From assembly GCA_036250195.1 (NCBI GenBank), contig JAVHZZ010000012.1, forward strand, positions 89,360,591 through 89,424,590: a stretch of 64,000 nt of DNA, given 5' to 3'. The notes beneath the pieces are model-generated. The model saw only the letters and a list, made by a program, of their open reading frames with translations, did not search any database and was not told where the DNA came from. Below are positions 12,255 to 27,480 of this stretch, piece by piece (within the stretch, counting starts at the first letter, position 1; each line of letters begins with the position of its first letter). The position numbers and the translations under genes were made by a program. The stretch comes from Mixophyes australis (Eukaryota; Chordata; Amphibia; Anura; Limnodynastidae).

Positions 12255-12309
12255 CATAAATCATAAATCATTAATTGAATCATGAATCTTGAATCATAAA
12301 TCGGATCAT

Positions 12310-13640
12310 GAATCATGAATTGAATCATAAATCATAAATTGAATCATGAATCTTGAATCATGAATCATGAATCATGAATTGAATCATGAATCATGAATCA
12401 TGAATCGAATCATGAATCATAAATTGAATCATGAATCATGAATCGAATCATGAATCATAAATTGAATCATGAATCGAATCATGAATCATGAATCGAATCA
12501 TGAATCATGAATCATGAATTTAATCATGAATTATGTATTGAATCATGAATTGAATCATGAATCGAATCATGAATCATGAATCATAAATCGGATCATGAAT
12601 CATGAATTGAATCATGAATCATGAATTGAATCATGAATCGAATCATGAATCGAATCATGAATCATGAATTTAATCATGAATTATGTATTGAATCATGAAT
12701 TGAATCATGAATCGAATCATGAATCATGAATCATGTATTGAATCATAAATCATGAATCATGAATTATGAATAAAAACATGAATTGAATCATGAATCATAA
12801 ATCGAATCATGAATCATTAATCAAATCATGAATCATTACTTGAATCATGAATTGAATAATAAATCATGAATCATGAATTGAATCATGAATCATGAATCGA
12901 ATCATAAATCATTAATCGAATCATGAATCATGAATTGAATCATGAATCATGAATTGAATCATGAATCATGAATCGAATCATGAATCATAAATAGAATCAT
13001 GATTCATGAATCATGAATTGAATCATGATTCATGAGTAATGAATCGAATCATGAATCAAGAATCATGAATCGAATCATGAATCAAGAATCATGAATTGAA
13101 TCATGAATCATGAATTGAATCATGAATCGAATCATGAATCATGAATTGAATCATGATTCATGAATCATGAATTGAATCATGATTCATGAATCATGAATCG
13201 AATCATGAATCAAGAATCATGAATCGAATCATGAATCAAGAATCATGAATCGAATCATGAATCATGAATTGAATCATGAATCATTAATCGAATCATGAAT
13301 CATAAATTGAATCATGAATCGAATCATGAATTGAATCATGAATCATTAATCGAATCATGAATTGAATCATGAAATGAATCAAGAATCATGAATCATGAAT
13401 CATGAATTGAATCATGAATCATAAATCGGATCATGAATCATGAATTGAATCATAAAACATGAATCGAATCATGAAATGAATCATGAATCATGAAACATGA
13501 ATTGAATCATAAAACATGAATCGAATCGTAAATCATGAATCAAATCGTAAATCATGAATCGAGTCATGAATCATGAATTGAATCATGAATCATGATTCGA
13601 ATTATGAATCATGATTCGAATCATGAATCATGAATTGAAT
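12310..13640. repeat. B-to-G segment, copy 1 of a 3.28-kb spaced pair
   Basis: This segment has CATAAATCGG near 12300, B at 12769, two CAAG sites and G at 13524. It matches 15590-16930 at offsets of 3275 (B) and 3287 (G). It also matches about 40480-41720 at an offset of roughly 28.1-28.3 kb, including F just upstream. That makes it one of the more conserved parts of the cycle. Confidence 0.8.
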
Positions 13641-13649
13641 CATGAATCA

Positions 13650-14370
13650 TTAATCGAATCATGAATCATGAATCACGAATCGAATCATGAATCATTAATC
13701 GAATCATGAATCATGAATTGAATCATGAATTATGAATCGAATCATGAATCAAGAATTGAATCTTACTTCATGAATCATGAATTGAATCTTGAATCATGAA
13801 TCGAATCATGAATCGAATCATGAATCATGAATTGAATCATGAATCGAATCATGAATCATTAATCGAATCATGAATTGAATCATGAATTGAATCATGAATC
13901 ATGAATTGAATCATGAATCATGAATCATGAATTGAATCATGAATCATGAATCATGAATCCTAAATCATGAAAAGAATCATGAATTGAATCATGAATCATT
14001 AATAGAATCATGAATCATGAATCTCGAATCGAATCATGAATCATTAATCGAATCATGAATCATGAATTGAATCATGAATCATGAATTGAATCATGAATCA
14101 TGAATTGAATCATGAATCAAGAATTGAATCTTACTTCATGAATCATGAATTGAATCTTGAATCATGAATCGAATCATGAATCGAATCATGAATCATGAAT
14201 TGAATCATGAATCGAATCATGAATCATTAATCGAATCATGAATTGAATCATGAATCATGAATTGAATCATGAATCATGAATCATGAATTGAATCATGAAT
14301 TGAATCATGAATCATGAATCATGAATTGAATCATGAATCATGAATCATGAATTGAATCATGAATCATGAA
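13650..14370. repeat. 350-368 bp local tandem duplication around module C
   Basis: C appears at 13758 and 14126, both with the spelling TTACTTC found nowhere else, at an offset of 368 bp. The upstream AATCACGAATCG at 13671 corresponds to AATCTCGAATCG at 14020, an offset of 349. A 19-bp unit was therefore gained between these markers. Confidence 0.82.
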
Positions 14371-15590
14371 TCATGAATTGAATCCTAAATCATGAAATGA
14401 ATCATGAAATGAATCATGAATCATGAATTGAATTATGAATCATGAAATGAATCATGAATCGAATCATGAATTGAATCATGAATCATGAATCGAATCATGA
14501 ACCATGAATTGAATCATGAATCATGAATCGAATCATGAACCATGAATTGAATCATGAATCATGAATTGAATCATAAATGGAATCATGAATCATTAATCGA
14601 ATCATGAATCATGAATTGAATCGTGAATCATGAATCGAATCATGAATCGAATCATGAATCATGAAATGAATCATGAATTGAATCATGGATCATGAATTGA
14701 ATCATGAATCATGGATTGAATCGTGAATCATGAATCGAATCATAAATTGAATCATGAATCATGAAATGAATCATGAATCATAAATTGAATCATGAATCAT
14801 GAAATGAATCATGAATCATGAATTGAATCATGAATCATGAAATGAATCATGAATCATGAATTTAATCATGAATCATGTATTGAATAATGAATTGAATCAT
14901 GAATCGAATCATGAATCATGAATCATGAATCGAATCATGAATCATGAATTTAATCATGAATCATGTATTGAATAATGAATTGAATCATGAATCGAATCAT
15001 GAATCATGAATCATGAATTGAATCATGAATCATTAATCGAATCATGAATCATGAATTAAATTGAATCATGATTCATTAATCATGAATTGAATCATGAATC
15101 ATGAATCATATCATGAATCATGAATCATTAATTGAATCATGAATCATGAATCGAATCATGAATCATGAATTAAATCATGAATCATGAATTGAATCATGAA
15201 ACATGAATCGAATCATGAATCGAATCATGAATCATGAATCGAATCATGAATCATGAATCGAATCATGAATCATGAATCGAATCATGAATCATGAATCGAA
15301 TCATGAATCATGAATCGAATCATGAATCATGAATCATGAATTGATTCCTAAATCATGAAATGAATCATGATTCGAGTCATGAATCATGAATCATAAATCG
15401 GATCATGAATCATGAATTGAATCATAAAACATGAATCGAATCATGAATCATGAATCGAATCATAAATTGAATCATGAATCATGAATCATGAATCGAATCA
15501 TGAATAGTGAATTGAATCATTAATTGAATCATGAATCATGAATTGAATCATGAATTATGAATCAAATCATGAATCATGAATCATGAATTG
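14371..15590. repeat. Satellite segment with H, I and D1
   Basis: H lies at 14684 and 14710, I at 14874 and 14962, and D1 at 15338, in the usual order. Between I and D1 is a run of 19-mers with TCG junctions 19 bp apart at 15240, 15259, 15278, 15297 and 15316. D1 here carries GATTCGAGTC in place of GATTTGAGTC. This segment lacks the D2-E-F part. Confidence 0.82.
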
Positions 15591-16930
15591 AATCATAAAT
15601 CATAAATTGAATCATGAATCATGAATCATGAATCGAATCATGAATCATGAATTGAATCATGAATCGAATCATGAATCATGAATCGAATCATGAATCATGA
15701 ATCATGAATTTAATCATGAATTATTTATTGAATCATGAATTGAATCATGAATCGAATCATGAATCATGAATCATAAATCGGATCATGAATCATGAATTGA
15801 ATCATAAATCATAAATTGAATCATGAATCATGAATCATGAATCAAATCATGAATCATGAATCGAATCATGAATAATGAATTGAATCATGAATCGAATCAT
15901 GAATCATGAATCGAATCATGAATCATGAATCATGAATCATGAATTTAATCATGAATTATGTATTGAATCATGAATTGAATCATGAATCGAATCATGAATC
16001 ATGAATCATGTATTGAATCATAAATCATGAATCATGAATCATGAATAAAAACATGAATTGAATCATGAATCATAAATCGAATCATGAATCATTAATCAAA
16101 TCATGAATCATTACTTGAATCATGAATTGAATAATAAATCATGAATCATGAAATGAATCATGAATTGAATCATGAATCGAATCATAAATCATTAATCGAA
16201 TCATGAATCCTGAATTGAATCATGAATTGAATCATGAATCATGAATCGAATCATGAATCATAAATAGAATCATGATTCATGAATCATGAATCGAATCATG
16301 ATTCATGAATCATGAATCGAATCATGAATCAAGAATCATGAATCGAATCATGAATCAAGAATCATGAATCGAATCATGAATCATGAATTGAATCATGAAT
16401 CGAATCATGAATCATGAATTGAATCATGATTCATGAATCATGAATCGAATCATGATTCATGAATCATGAATCGAATCATGAATCAAGAATCATGAATCGA
16501 ATCATGAATCAAGAATCATGAATCAAGAATCATGAATCGAATCATGAATCATGAATTGAATCATGAATCATTAATCGAATCATGAATCATAAATTGAATC
16601 AAGAATCGAATCATGAATTGAATCATGAATCATTAATCGAATCATGAATTGAATCATGAAATGAATCAAGAATCATGAATCATGAATCATGAATTGAATC
16701 ATGAATCATAAATCGGATCATGAATCATGAATTGAATCATAAAACATGAATCGAATCATGAAATAAATCATGAATCATGAAACATGAATTGAATCATAAA
16801 ACATGAATCGAATCGTAAATCATGAATCAAATCGTAAATCATGAATCGAGTCATGAATCATGAATTGAATCATGAATCATGAATTGAATCATGAATCATG
16901 AATTGAATCATGAATCATGATTCGAATTAT
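15591..16930. repeat. B-to-G segment, copy 2 of a 3.28-kb spaced pair
   Basis: This segment matches 12310-13640, with GAATTATTTATTG near 15720, B at 16044 and G at 16811. After G the expected module C is missing, and the sequence continues with C-downstream words near 17300. This indicates a deletion, or an exchange, that removed C. Confidence 0.8.
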
Positions 16931-17280
16931 GAATCATGATTCGAATCATGAATCATGAATCGAATCATGAATCGAATCATGAATCATGAATTGAATCATG
17001 AATCATCAATCGAATCATGAATCATGAATCACGAATCGAATCATGAATCGAATCATGAATCATGAATTGAATCATGAATCATGAATTGAATCATGAATCA
17101 TGATTCGAATTATGAATCATGATTCGAATCATGAATCATGAATCGAATCATGAATCGAATCATGAATCATGAATTGAATCATGAATCATCAATCGAATCA
17201 TGAATCATGAATCACGAATCGAATCATGAATCGAATCATGAATCATGAATCGAATCATGAATCATGAATTGAATCATGAA
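16910..17280. repeat. 183-bp tandem duplication with GATTCGAATC palindromes
   Basis: The rare word AATCATCAATCG occurs at 17001 and 17184, 183 bp apart. The flanking GATTCGAATTATG and GATTCGAATC words repeat with it. The perfect 10-bp palindrome GATTCGAATC appears in each copy. Confidence 0.82.
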
Positions 17281-17629
17281 TCGAATCATGAATCATTAAT
17301 CGAATCATGAATTGAATCATGAATCATGAATTGAATCATGAATCATGAATCATGAATCATGAATTGAATCATGAATCATGAATTGAATCATGAATCATGA
17401 ATCATGAATCGAATCATGAATCATGAATCATGAATTGAATCCTAAATCATGAAATGAATCATGAATTGAATCATGAATCGAATCATAAATTGAATCATGT
17501 ATCATGAATCATGAAATGAATCATGAATCATGAATTGAATTATGAATCATGAAATGAATCATGAATCGAATCATGAATTGAATCATGAATCATGAATCGA
17601 ATCATGAACCATGAATTGAATCATGAATC

Positions 17630-19886
17630 ATGAATTGAATCATATATGGAATCATGAATCATTAATCGAATCATGATTAATGAATTGAATCGTGAATCGA
17701 ATCATAAATTGAATCATGAATCATGAAATGAATCATGAATCATGAATTGAATCATGGATCATGAATTGAATCATGAATCATGGATTGAATCGTGAATCAT
17801 GAATCGAATCATAAATTGAATCATGAATCATGAAATGAATCATGAATCATAAATTGAATCATGAATCGAATCATGAATCATGAATCATGAAATGAATCAT
17901 GAATCATGAAATGAATCATGAATCATGAATTTAATCATGAATCATGTATTGAATAATGAATTGAATCATGAATCGAATCATGAATCATGAATTGAATCAT
18001 GAATCGAATCATGAATCATGAATTTAATCATGAATCATGTATTGAATAATGAATTGAATCATGAATCGAATCATGAATCATGAATCATGAATTGAATCAT
18101 GAATCATGAATCATGAATCATATCATGAATCATGAATCATTAATTGAATCATGAATCATGAATTCAATTGAATCATGATTCATTAATCATGAATTGAATC
18201 ATGAATCATGAATCATGAATCATATCATGAATCATGAATCATTAATTGAATCATGAATCATGAATCGAATGATGAAACATGAATCGAATCATGAATCATG
18301 AATCGAATCATGAATCATGAATCGAATCATGAATCATGAATCGAATCATGAATCATGAATCGAATCATGAATCATGAATCGAATCATGAATCATGAATCG
18401 AATCATGAATCATGAATCATGAATTGATTCCTAAATCATGAAATGAATCATGATTTGAGTCATGAATCATGAATCATAAATCGGATCATGAATCATGAAT
18501 TGAATCATAAAACATGAATCGAATCATGAATCATGAATCGAATCATAAATTGAATCATGAATCATGAATCACGAATCGAATCATGAATAATGAATTGAAT
18601 AATGAATTGAATCATGAATTGAATCATGAATCATGAATTGAATCATGAATTATGAATCAAATCATGAATCATGAATTGAATCATGAATCATTAATCGAAT
18701 CATGAATCATGAATTAAATTGAATCATGAATCATGAATCATGAATCAAATCATGAATCATGAATCATTAATTGAATCATGAATCGAATCATGAATCATGA
18801 ATTGAATTGAATCATGATTCATGAATCATGAATTGAATCATGAATCACAAATCATGAATTGAATCATGAAACATGAATCGAATCATGAACCATGAATAAT
18901 GAATCATGAATCATGACTTGAATCATGAATCATGAATCGAATCATGAATCATTAATTGAATCATGAATCATGAATTGAATCATGAATTGAATCATGAATC
19001 ATGAATTATGAAATGAATCATGAATCATAAATTGAATCATGAATCATGAATTGAATCATGAATCATGAATTGACTCATGAATCGAATCATGAATCATAAT
19101 TCATGAATTGAATCATGAATCTTGAATCATGAATCGAATAATGAATAATGAATTGAATCATGAATTGAATCATGAATCATTAATCATGAATCGAATCATG
19201 AATCGAATCATTAATCATGAATCGAATCATGAATCGAATCATGAATCGAATCATGAATCGAATCAAGAATCATGAATCGAATCATGAATCGAATAATGAA
19301 TCGAATCATGAATCAAGAATCGAATCATGAATCATGAATCGAATCATGAATCATGAATCGAATCATGAATTGAATCCTAAATCATGAAATGAATCATGAT
19401 TTGAGTCATGAATCATGAATCATAAATCGGATCATGAATCATGAATTGAATCATAAAACATGAATCGAATCATGAAACATGAATCATGAATCGAATCATA
19501 AATTGAATCATGAATCATGAAATGAATCATGAATCATGAATTGAATCATGAATCAATGAACATGAATTGAATCATAAAACATGAATTGAATCATGAATCA
19601 TGAATCGAATCGTGAATCATGAATCGAATCATAAATTGAATCATGAATCGAAACATAAATTATGAATCATTAATTAAATCATGAATCATGAATTAAATCA
19701 TGAATCATGAATCATGAATTGAATCATGAATTGAATCATGAATCATGAATCATGAATTTAATCATGAAACATGAATTGAATCATGAATCATGAATTGAAT
19801 CATGAATTATGAATTGAATCATGAATTGAATCATGAATTGAATCATGAATTGAATCATGAATCGAATCATGAATCATAAATTGAAT
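17630..19886. repeat. 2.25-2.4 kb tandem duplication, copy 1
   Basis: The rare CATATATGG at 17641 opens this copy and recurs at 19887. It holds H at 17753, I at 17943 and 18036, D1 at 18421, TGACTCA at 19071, D2 at 19367 and E at 19554. Offsets to copy 2 are 2246 at the start, 2320 at D1, 2393 at D2 and 2405 at E. F and B, expected after E, are cut off at the junction near 19886. Confidence 0.88.
18281..18413. repeat. Seven consecutive 19-bp units
   Basis: The unit GAATCATGAATCATGAATC is repeated without error, with TCG junctions at 18285, 18304, 18323, 18342, 18361, 18380 and 18399, each 19 bp apart. It is among the most homogeneous short runs in the window. It lies just before D1, where 19-mer runs also occur in other cycles (about 3000, 8700 and 15240). 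Confidence 0.92.
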
Positions 19887-22256
19887 CATATATGGAATCA
19901 TGAATCATTAATCGAATCATGATTAATGAATTGAATCGTGAATCATGAATCGAATCATAAATTGAATCATGAATCATGAAATGAATCATGAATTGAATCA
20001 TGGATCATGAATTGAATCATGAATCATGGATTGAATCGTGAATCATGAATCGAATCATAAATTGAATCATGAATCATGAAATGAATCATGAATCATAAAT
20101 TGAATCATGAATCGAATCATGAATCATGAATCATGAAATGAATCATGAATCATGAATTTAATCATGAATCATGTATTGAATAATGAATTGAATCATGAAT
20201 CGAATCATGAATCATGAATCATGAATTGAATCATGAATCGAATCATGAATCATGAATTTAATCATGAATCATGTATTGAATAATGAATTGAATCATGAAT
20301 CGAATCATGAATCATGAATCATGAATTGAATCATGAATCATTAATCGAATCATGAATCATGAATTTAATCATGAATCATGTATTGAATAATGAATTGAAT
20401 CATGAATCGAATCATGAATCATGAATCATGAATTGAATCATGAATCATTAATCGAATCATGAATCATGAATTAAATTGAATCATGATTCATTAATCATGA
20501 ATTGAATCATGAATCATGAATCATGAATCATATCATGAATCATGAATCATTAATTGAATCATGAATCATGAATCGAATCATGAATCATGAATTGAATGAT
20601 GAAACATGAATCGAATCATGAATCGAATCATGAATCATGAATCGAATCATGAATCATGAATCATGAATCAAATCATGAATCGAATCATGAATCATGAATC
20701 GAATCATGAATCATGAATCGAATCATGAATCATGAATCATGAATTGATTCCTAAATCATGAAATGAATCATGATTTGAGTCATGAATCATGAATCATAAA
20801 TCGGATCATGAATCATGAATTGAATCATAAAACATGAATCGAATCATGAATCATGAATCGAATCATAAATTGAATCATGAATCACGAATCGAATCATGAA
20901 TAATGAATTGAATAATGAATTGAATCATGAATTGAATCATGAATCATGAATTGAATCATGAATCATGAATTGAATCATGAATTATGAATCAAATCATGAA
21001 TCATGAATCATGAATTGAATCATGAATCATTAATCGAATCATGAATCATGAATTAAATTGAATCATGATTCATTAATCATGAATTGAATCATGAATCATG
21101 AATCATGAATCAAATCATGAATCATGAATCATTAATTGAATCATGAATCGAATCATGAATCATGAATTGAATCATGATTCATGAATCATGAATTGAATCA
21201 TGAATCACAAATCATGAATTGAAACATGAATCGAATCATGAACCATGAATAATGAATCATGAATCATGAATTGAATCATGAATCATGAATCGAATCATGA
21301 ATCGAATCATGAATCATTAATTGAATCATGAATCATGAATTGAATCATGAATTGAATCATGAATCATGAATTATGAAATGAATCATGAATCATAAATTGA
21401 ATCATGAATCATAAATTGAATCATGAATCATGAATTGAATCATGAATCATGAATTGACTCATGAATCGAATCATGAATCATAATTCATGAATTGAATCAT
21501 GAATCTTGAATCATGAATCGAATAATGAATAATGAATTGAATCATGAATTGAATCATGAATCATCAATCATGAATCGAATCATGAATCGAATCATTAATC
21601 ATGAATCGAATCATGAATCATGAATCGAATCATGAATCGAATCAAGAATCATGAATCATGAATCGAATCATGAATCGAATAATGAATCGAATCATGAATC
21701 AAGAATCGAATCATGAATCATGAATCATGAATCGAATCATGAATCATGAATCGAATCATGAATTGAATCCTAAATCATGAAATGAATCATGATTTGAGTC
21801 ATGAATCATGAATCATAAATCGGATCATGAATCATGAATTGAATCATAAAACATGAATCGAATCATGAAACATGAATCATGAATCGAATCATAAATTGAA
21901 TCATGAATCATGAAATGAATCATGAAATGAATCATGAATCATGAATTGAATCATGAATCAATGAACATGAATTGAATCATAAAACATGAATTGAATCATG
22001 AATCATGAATCGAATCGTGAATCATGAATCGAATCATAAATTGAATCATGAATCGAAACATGAATTATGAATCATTAATTAAATCATGAATCATTAATTA
22101 AATCATGAATCATGAATTGAATCATGAATTGAATCATGAATCATGAATTTAATCATGAAACATGAATTGAATCATGAATCATGAATTGAATCATGAATTA
22201 TGAATTGAATCATGAATTGAATCATGAATCGAATCATGAATCATAAATTGAATCAT
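19887..22256. repeat. 2.25-2.4 kb tandem duplication, copy 2
   Basis: This is the second copy of 17630-19886: H at 19999, I at 20170, 20270 and 20377, D1 at 20741, TGACTCA at 21455, D2 at 21760 and E at 21959. Copy 2 has a third I module, a 107-bp gain. After 22256 it runs into words from near module B (CAAG units) without F or B, so the right edge is another rearrangement joint. Confidence 0.88.
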
Positions 22257-23020
22257 GAATTGAATCATGAATCATGAATTGAGTCATGAATCATGAATTA
22301 TGAATGAATCAAGAATCATGAATCGAATCATGAATCATGAATTGAATCATGAATCATGAATCATGAATTGAATCATGATTCATGAATCATGAATCGAATC
22401 ATGAATCAAGAATCATGAATCGAATCATGAATCAAGAATCATGAATAGAATCATGAATCATGAATTGAATCATGAATCATTAATCGAATCATGAATCATA
22501 AATTGAATCAAGAATCGAATCATGAATTGAATCATGAATCATTAATCGAATCATGAATTGAATCATGAAATGAATCAAGAATCATGAATCATGAATTGAA
22601 TCATGAATCATGAATTGAATCATAAAACATGAATCGAATCATGAATCATGAATTGAATCATGAATCATGATTCGAATCATGAATCATGATTCGAATCATG
22701 AATCATGAATCGAATCATGAATCATGATTCGAATCATGAATCATGATTCGAATCATGAATCATGATTCGAATCATGAATCATGAATCGAATCATGAATCA
22801 TGAATCGAATCATGAATCATGAATTGAATCATGAATAATTAATCGAATCATGAATCATGAATCACGAATCGAATCATGAATCATGAATCGAATCATGAAT
22901 CATGAATTGAATCATGAATCATGAATTGAATCATGAATCATGAATTGAATCTTGCTTCATGAATCATGAATTGAATCTTGAATCATGAATCGAATCATGA
23001 ATCATGAATTGAATCATGAA
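22257..23020. repeat. Junction segment with GATTCGAATC series and module C
   Basis: The palindromic core TTCGAA occurs at 22671, 22690, 22728, 22747 and 22766, that is, in a 19-bp register. C follows at 22947. CAAG units near 22400-22440 show that the segment comes from the part of the cycle after B, although B itself and G are missing. Confidence 0.82.
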
Positions 23021-24745
23021 TCGAATCATGAATCATTAATCGAATCATGAATTGAATCATGAATCATGAATTGAATCATGAATCATGAATCATGAATTGA
23101 ATCATGAATCATGAATCGAATCATGAATCATGAATCATGAATTGAATCCTAAATCATGAAATGAATCATGAAATGAATCATGAATTGAATCATGAATCAT
23201 GAATCGAATCATAAATTGAATCATGTATCATGAATCATGAAATGAATCATGAATCATGAATTGAATTATGAATCATGAAATGAATCATGAATCGAATCAT
23301 GAATTGAATCATGAATCATGAATCGAATCATGAACCATGAATTAAATCATGAATCATGAATTGAATCATGAATGGAATCATGAATCATTAATCGAATCAT
23401 GATTAATGAATTGAATCGTGAATCATGAATCGAATCATAAATTGAATCATGAATCATGAATCATGAAATGAATCATGAATTGAATCATGGATCATGAATT
23501 GAATCATGAATCATGGATTGAATCGTGAATCATGAATCGAATCATAAATTGAATCATGAATCATTAAATGAATCATGAATCATAAATTGAATCATGAATC
23601 GAATCATGAATCATGAATCATGAATTGAATCATGAATCATGAAATGAATCATGAATCATTAATTTAATCATGAATCATGTATTGAATAATGAATTGAATC
23701 ATGAATCGAATCATGAATCATGAATCATGAATTGAATCATGAATCGAATCATGAATCATGAATTTAATCATGAATCATGTATTGAATAATGAATTGAATC
23801 ATGAATCGAATCATGAATCATGAATTGAATCATGAATCATTAATCGAATCATGAATCATGAATTAAATTGAATCATGATTCATTAATCATGAATTGAATC
23901 ATGAATCATGAATCATGAATCATATCATGAATCATGAATCATTGATTGAATCATGAATCATGAATTGAATGATGAAACATGAATCGAATCATGAATCGAA
24001 TCATGAATCATGAATCATGAATCGAATCATAAATCATGAATCGAATCATGAATCATGAATCATGAATCGAATCATGAATCATGAATCGAATCATGAATCA
24101 TGAATCATGAATTGATTCCTAAATCATGAAATGAATCATGATTTCAGTCATGAATCATGAATCATAAATCGGATCATGAATTGAGTCATAAAACATGAAT
24201 CGAATCATGAATCATGAATCGAATCATAAATTGAATCATGAATCACGAATCGAATCATGAATCATGAATCGAATCATAAATTGAATCATGAATCATGAAT
24301 CACGAATCGAATCATGAATAATGAATTGAATAATGAATTGAATCATGAATTGAATCATGAATCATGAATTGAATCATGAATTATGAATCAAATCATGAAT
24401 CATGAATCATGAATTGAATCATGAATCATTAATCGAATCATGAATCATGAATTAAATTGAATCATGATTCATTAATCATGAATTGAATCATGAATCATGA
24501 ATCATGAATCAAATCATGAATCATGATTCATGAATTGAATCATGATTCATGAATCATGAATTGAATCATGAATCACAAATCATGAATTGAATCATGAATC
24601 ATGAATCATGAATTGAATCATGAATCATGAATTGAATCATTTAGCATGAATCGAATCATGAACCATGAATAATGAATCATGAATCATGAATTGAATCATG
24701 AATCATGAATTGAATCATGAATCGAATCATGAATCATCAATTGAA
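23021..24745. repeat. 1.75-kb tandem duplication, copy 1
   Basis: Copy 1 has GATTAATGAATTG at 23401, H at 23486, I at 23676 and 23776, D1 at 24109 with the rare TTTCAGTC, and CATTTAGCATG near 24640. Copy 2 follows directly. Offsets are 1725 at GATTAATG, 1751 at D1 and 1770 at TTTAGC. Confidence 0.88.
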
Positions 24746-26510
24746 TCATGAATCGAATCATGAATCATTAATCGAATCATGAATTGAATCATGAATCATG
24801 AATTTAATCATGAATCATGAATCATGAATCATGAATTGAATCATGAATCGAATCATGAATCATGAATCATGAATTGAATCCTAAATCATGAAATGAATCA
24901 TGAAATGAATCATGAATTGAATCATGAATCATGAATTAAATCATAAATTGAATCATGTATCATGAATCATGAAATGAATCATGAATTGAATTATGAATCA
25001 TGAAATGAATCATGAATCGAATCATGAATTGAATCATGAATCATGAATCGAATCATGAACCATGAATTAAATCATGAATCATGAATTGAATCATGAATGG
25101 AATCATGAATCATTAATCGAATCATGATTAATGAATTGAATCGTGAATCATGAATCGAATCATAAATTGAATCATGAATCATAAATCATGAAATGAATCA
25201 TGAATTGAATCATGGATCATGAATTGAATCATGAATCATGGATTGAATCGTGAATCATGAATCGAATCATAAATTGAATCATGAATCATTAAATGAATCA
25301 TGAATCATAAATTGAATCATGAATCGAATCATGAATCATGAATCATGAATTGAATCATGAATCATGAAATTAATCATGAATCATTAATTTAATCATGAAT
25401 CATGTATTGAATAATGAATTGAATCATGAATCGAATCATGAATCATGAATCATGAATTGAATCATGAATCGAATCATGAATCATGAATTTAATCATGAAT
25501 CATGTATTGAATAATGAATTGAATCATGAATCGAATCATGAATCATGAATCATGAATTGAATCATGAATCATTAATCGAATCATGAATCATGAATTAAAT
25601 TGAATCATGATTCATTAATCATGAATTGAATCATGAATCATGAATCATGAATCATATCATGAATCATGAATCATATCATGAATCATGAATCATTGATTGA
25701 ATCATGAATCATGAATCATGAATTGAATGATGAAACATGAATCGAATCATGAATCGAATCATGAATCATGAATCGAATCATAAATCATGAATCGAATCAT
25801 GAATCATGAATCATGAATCGAATCATGAATCATGAATCGAATCATGAATCATGAATCATGAATTGATTCCTAAATCATGAAATGAATCATGATTTCAGTC
25901 ATGAATCATGAATCATAAATCGGATCATGAATTGAATCATAAAACATGAATCGAATCATGAATCGAATCATAAATTGAATCATGAATCACGAATCGAATC
26001 ATGAATCATGAATCGAATCATAAATTGAATCATGAATCATGAATCACGAATCAAATCATGAATAATGAATTGAATAATGAATTGAATCATGAATTGAATC
26101 ATGAATCATGAATTGAATCATGAATTATGAATCAAATCATGAATCATGAATCATGAATTGAATCATGAATCATTAATCGAATCATGAATCATGAATTAAA
26201 TTGAATCATGATTCATTAATCATGAATTGAATCATGAATCATGTATCATGAATCAAATCATGAATCATGAATCATGAATTGAATCATGATTCATGAATCA
26301 TGAATTGAATCATGATTCATGAATCATGAATTGAATCATTAATCACAAATCATGAATTGAATCATGAATCATGAATCATGAATTGAATCATGAATCATGA
26401 ATTGAATCATTTAGCATGAATCGAATCATGAACCATGAATAATGAATCATGAATCATGAATTGAATCATGAATCATGAATCGAATCATGAATCGAATCAT
26501 GAATCGAATC
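24746..26510. repeat. 1.75-kb tandem duplication, copy 2
   Basis: Copy 2 has GATTAATGAATTG at 25126, H at 25211, I at 25401 and 25501, D1 at 25860 with TTTCAGTC, and CATTTAGCATG near 26410. TTTCAGTC and TTTAGC occur only in these two copies. That shows a private mutation followed by duplication. After 26510 the cycle goes on to D2. Confidence 0.88.
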
Positions 26511-27480
26511 ATGAATCATTAATTGAATCATGAATCATGAATTGAATCATGAATTGAATCATGAATCATGAATTATGAAATGAATCATGAATCATAAATT
26601 GAATCATGAATTGAATCATGAATCATGAATTGACTCATGAATCGAATCATGAATCATAATTCATGAATTGAATCATGAATCTTGAATCATGAATCGAATA
26701 ATGAATAATGAATTGAATCATGAATTGAATCATGAATCATTAATCATGAATCGAATCATGAATCATTAATCATGAATCGAATCATGAATCGAATCATTAA
26801 TCAAGAATCAAATCATGAATCATGAATCATGAATCGAATCATGAATCGAATAATGAATCGAATCATGAATCAAGAATCAAATCATGAATCATGAATCATG
26901 AATCGAATCATGAATCATGAATCGAATCATGAATTGAATCCTAAATCATGAAATGAATCATGATTTGAGTCATGAATCATGAATCATAAATCGGATCATG
27001 AATCATGAATTGAATCATAAAACATGAATCGAATCATGAATCATGAATCATGAATCGAATCATAAATTGAATCATGAATCATGAAATGAATCATGAAATG
27101 AATCATGAATCATGAATTGAATCATGAATCAATGAACATGAATTGAATCATAAAACATGAATTGAATCATGAATCATGAATCGAATCGTGAATCATGAAT
27201 CGAATCATAAATTGAATCATGAATCGAAACATGTATTATGAATCATTAATTAAATCATGAATCATTAATTAAATCATGAATCATGAATCATGAATTGAAT
27301 CATGAATCATGAATCATGAATTTAATCATGAAACATGAATTAAATCATGAATCATGAATTGAATCATGAATTATGAATTGAATCATGAATTGAATCATGA
27401 ATCGAATCATGAATCGAATCATGAATCATAAATTGAATCATGAATTGAATCATGAATCGAATCATGAATCGAATCATGAA
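26511..27480. repeat. Satellite segment with D2 and E
   Basis: TGACTCA lies at 26631, D2 at 26931 and E at 27130, continuing the cycle from D1 in the preceding copy. F is missing, and near 27480 the sequence passes to words that precede B. Only satellite is present. Confidence 0.8.

Larger units (their letters stand above)
10156..12300. repeat. Satellite segment with I, D1, D2, E and F
   Basis: This segment has I at 10319 and 10419, D1 at 10766, D2 at 11621, E at 11789 and F at 12232. It is the first part of the window where the D2-E-F part of the cycle appears. Between D1 and D2 it has GAATCACAAATC and CCATGAATAATG words that recur in the same place in later cycles. Nothing other than satellite was seen. 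Confidence 0.8.
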
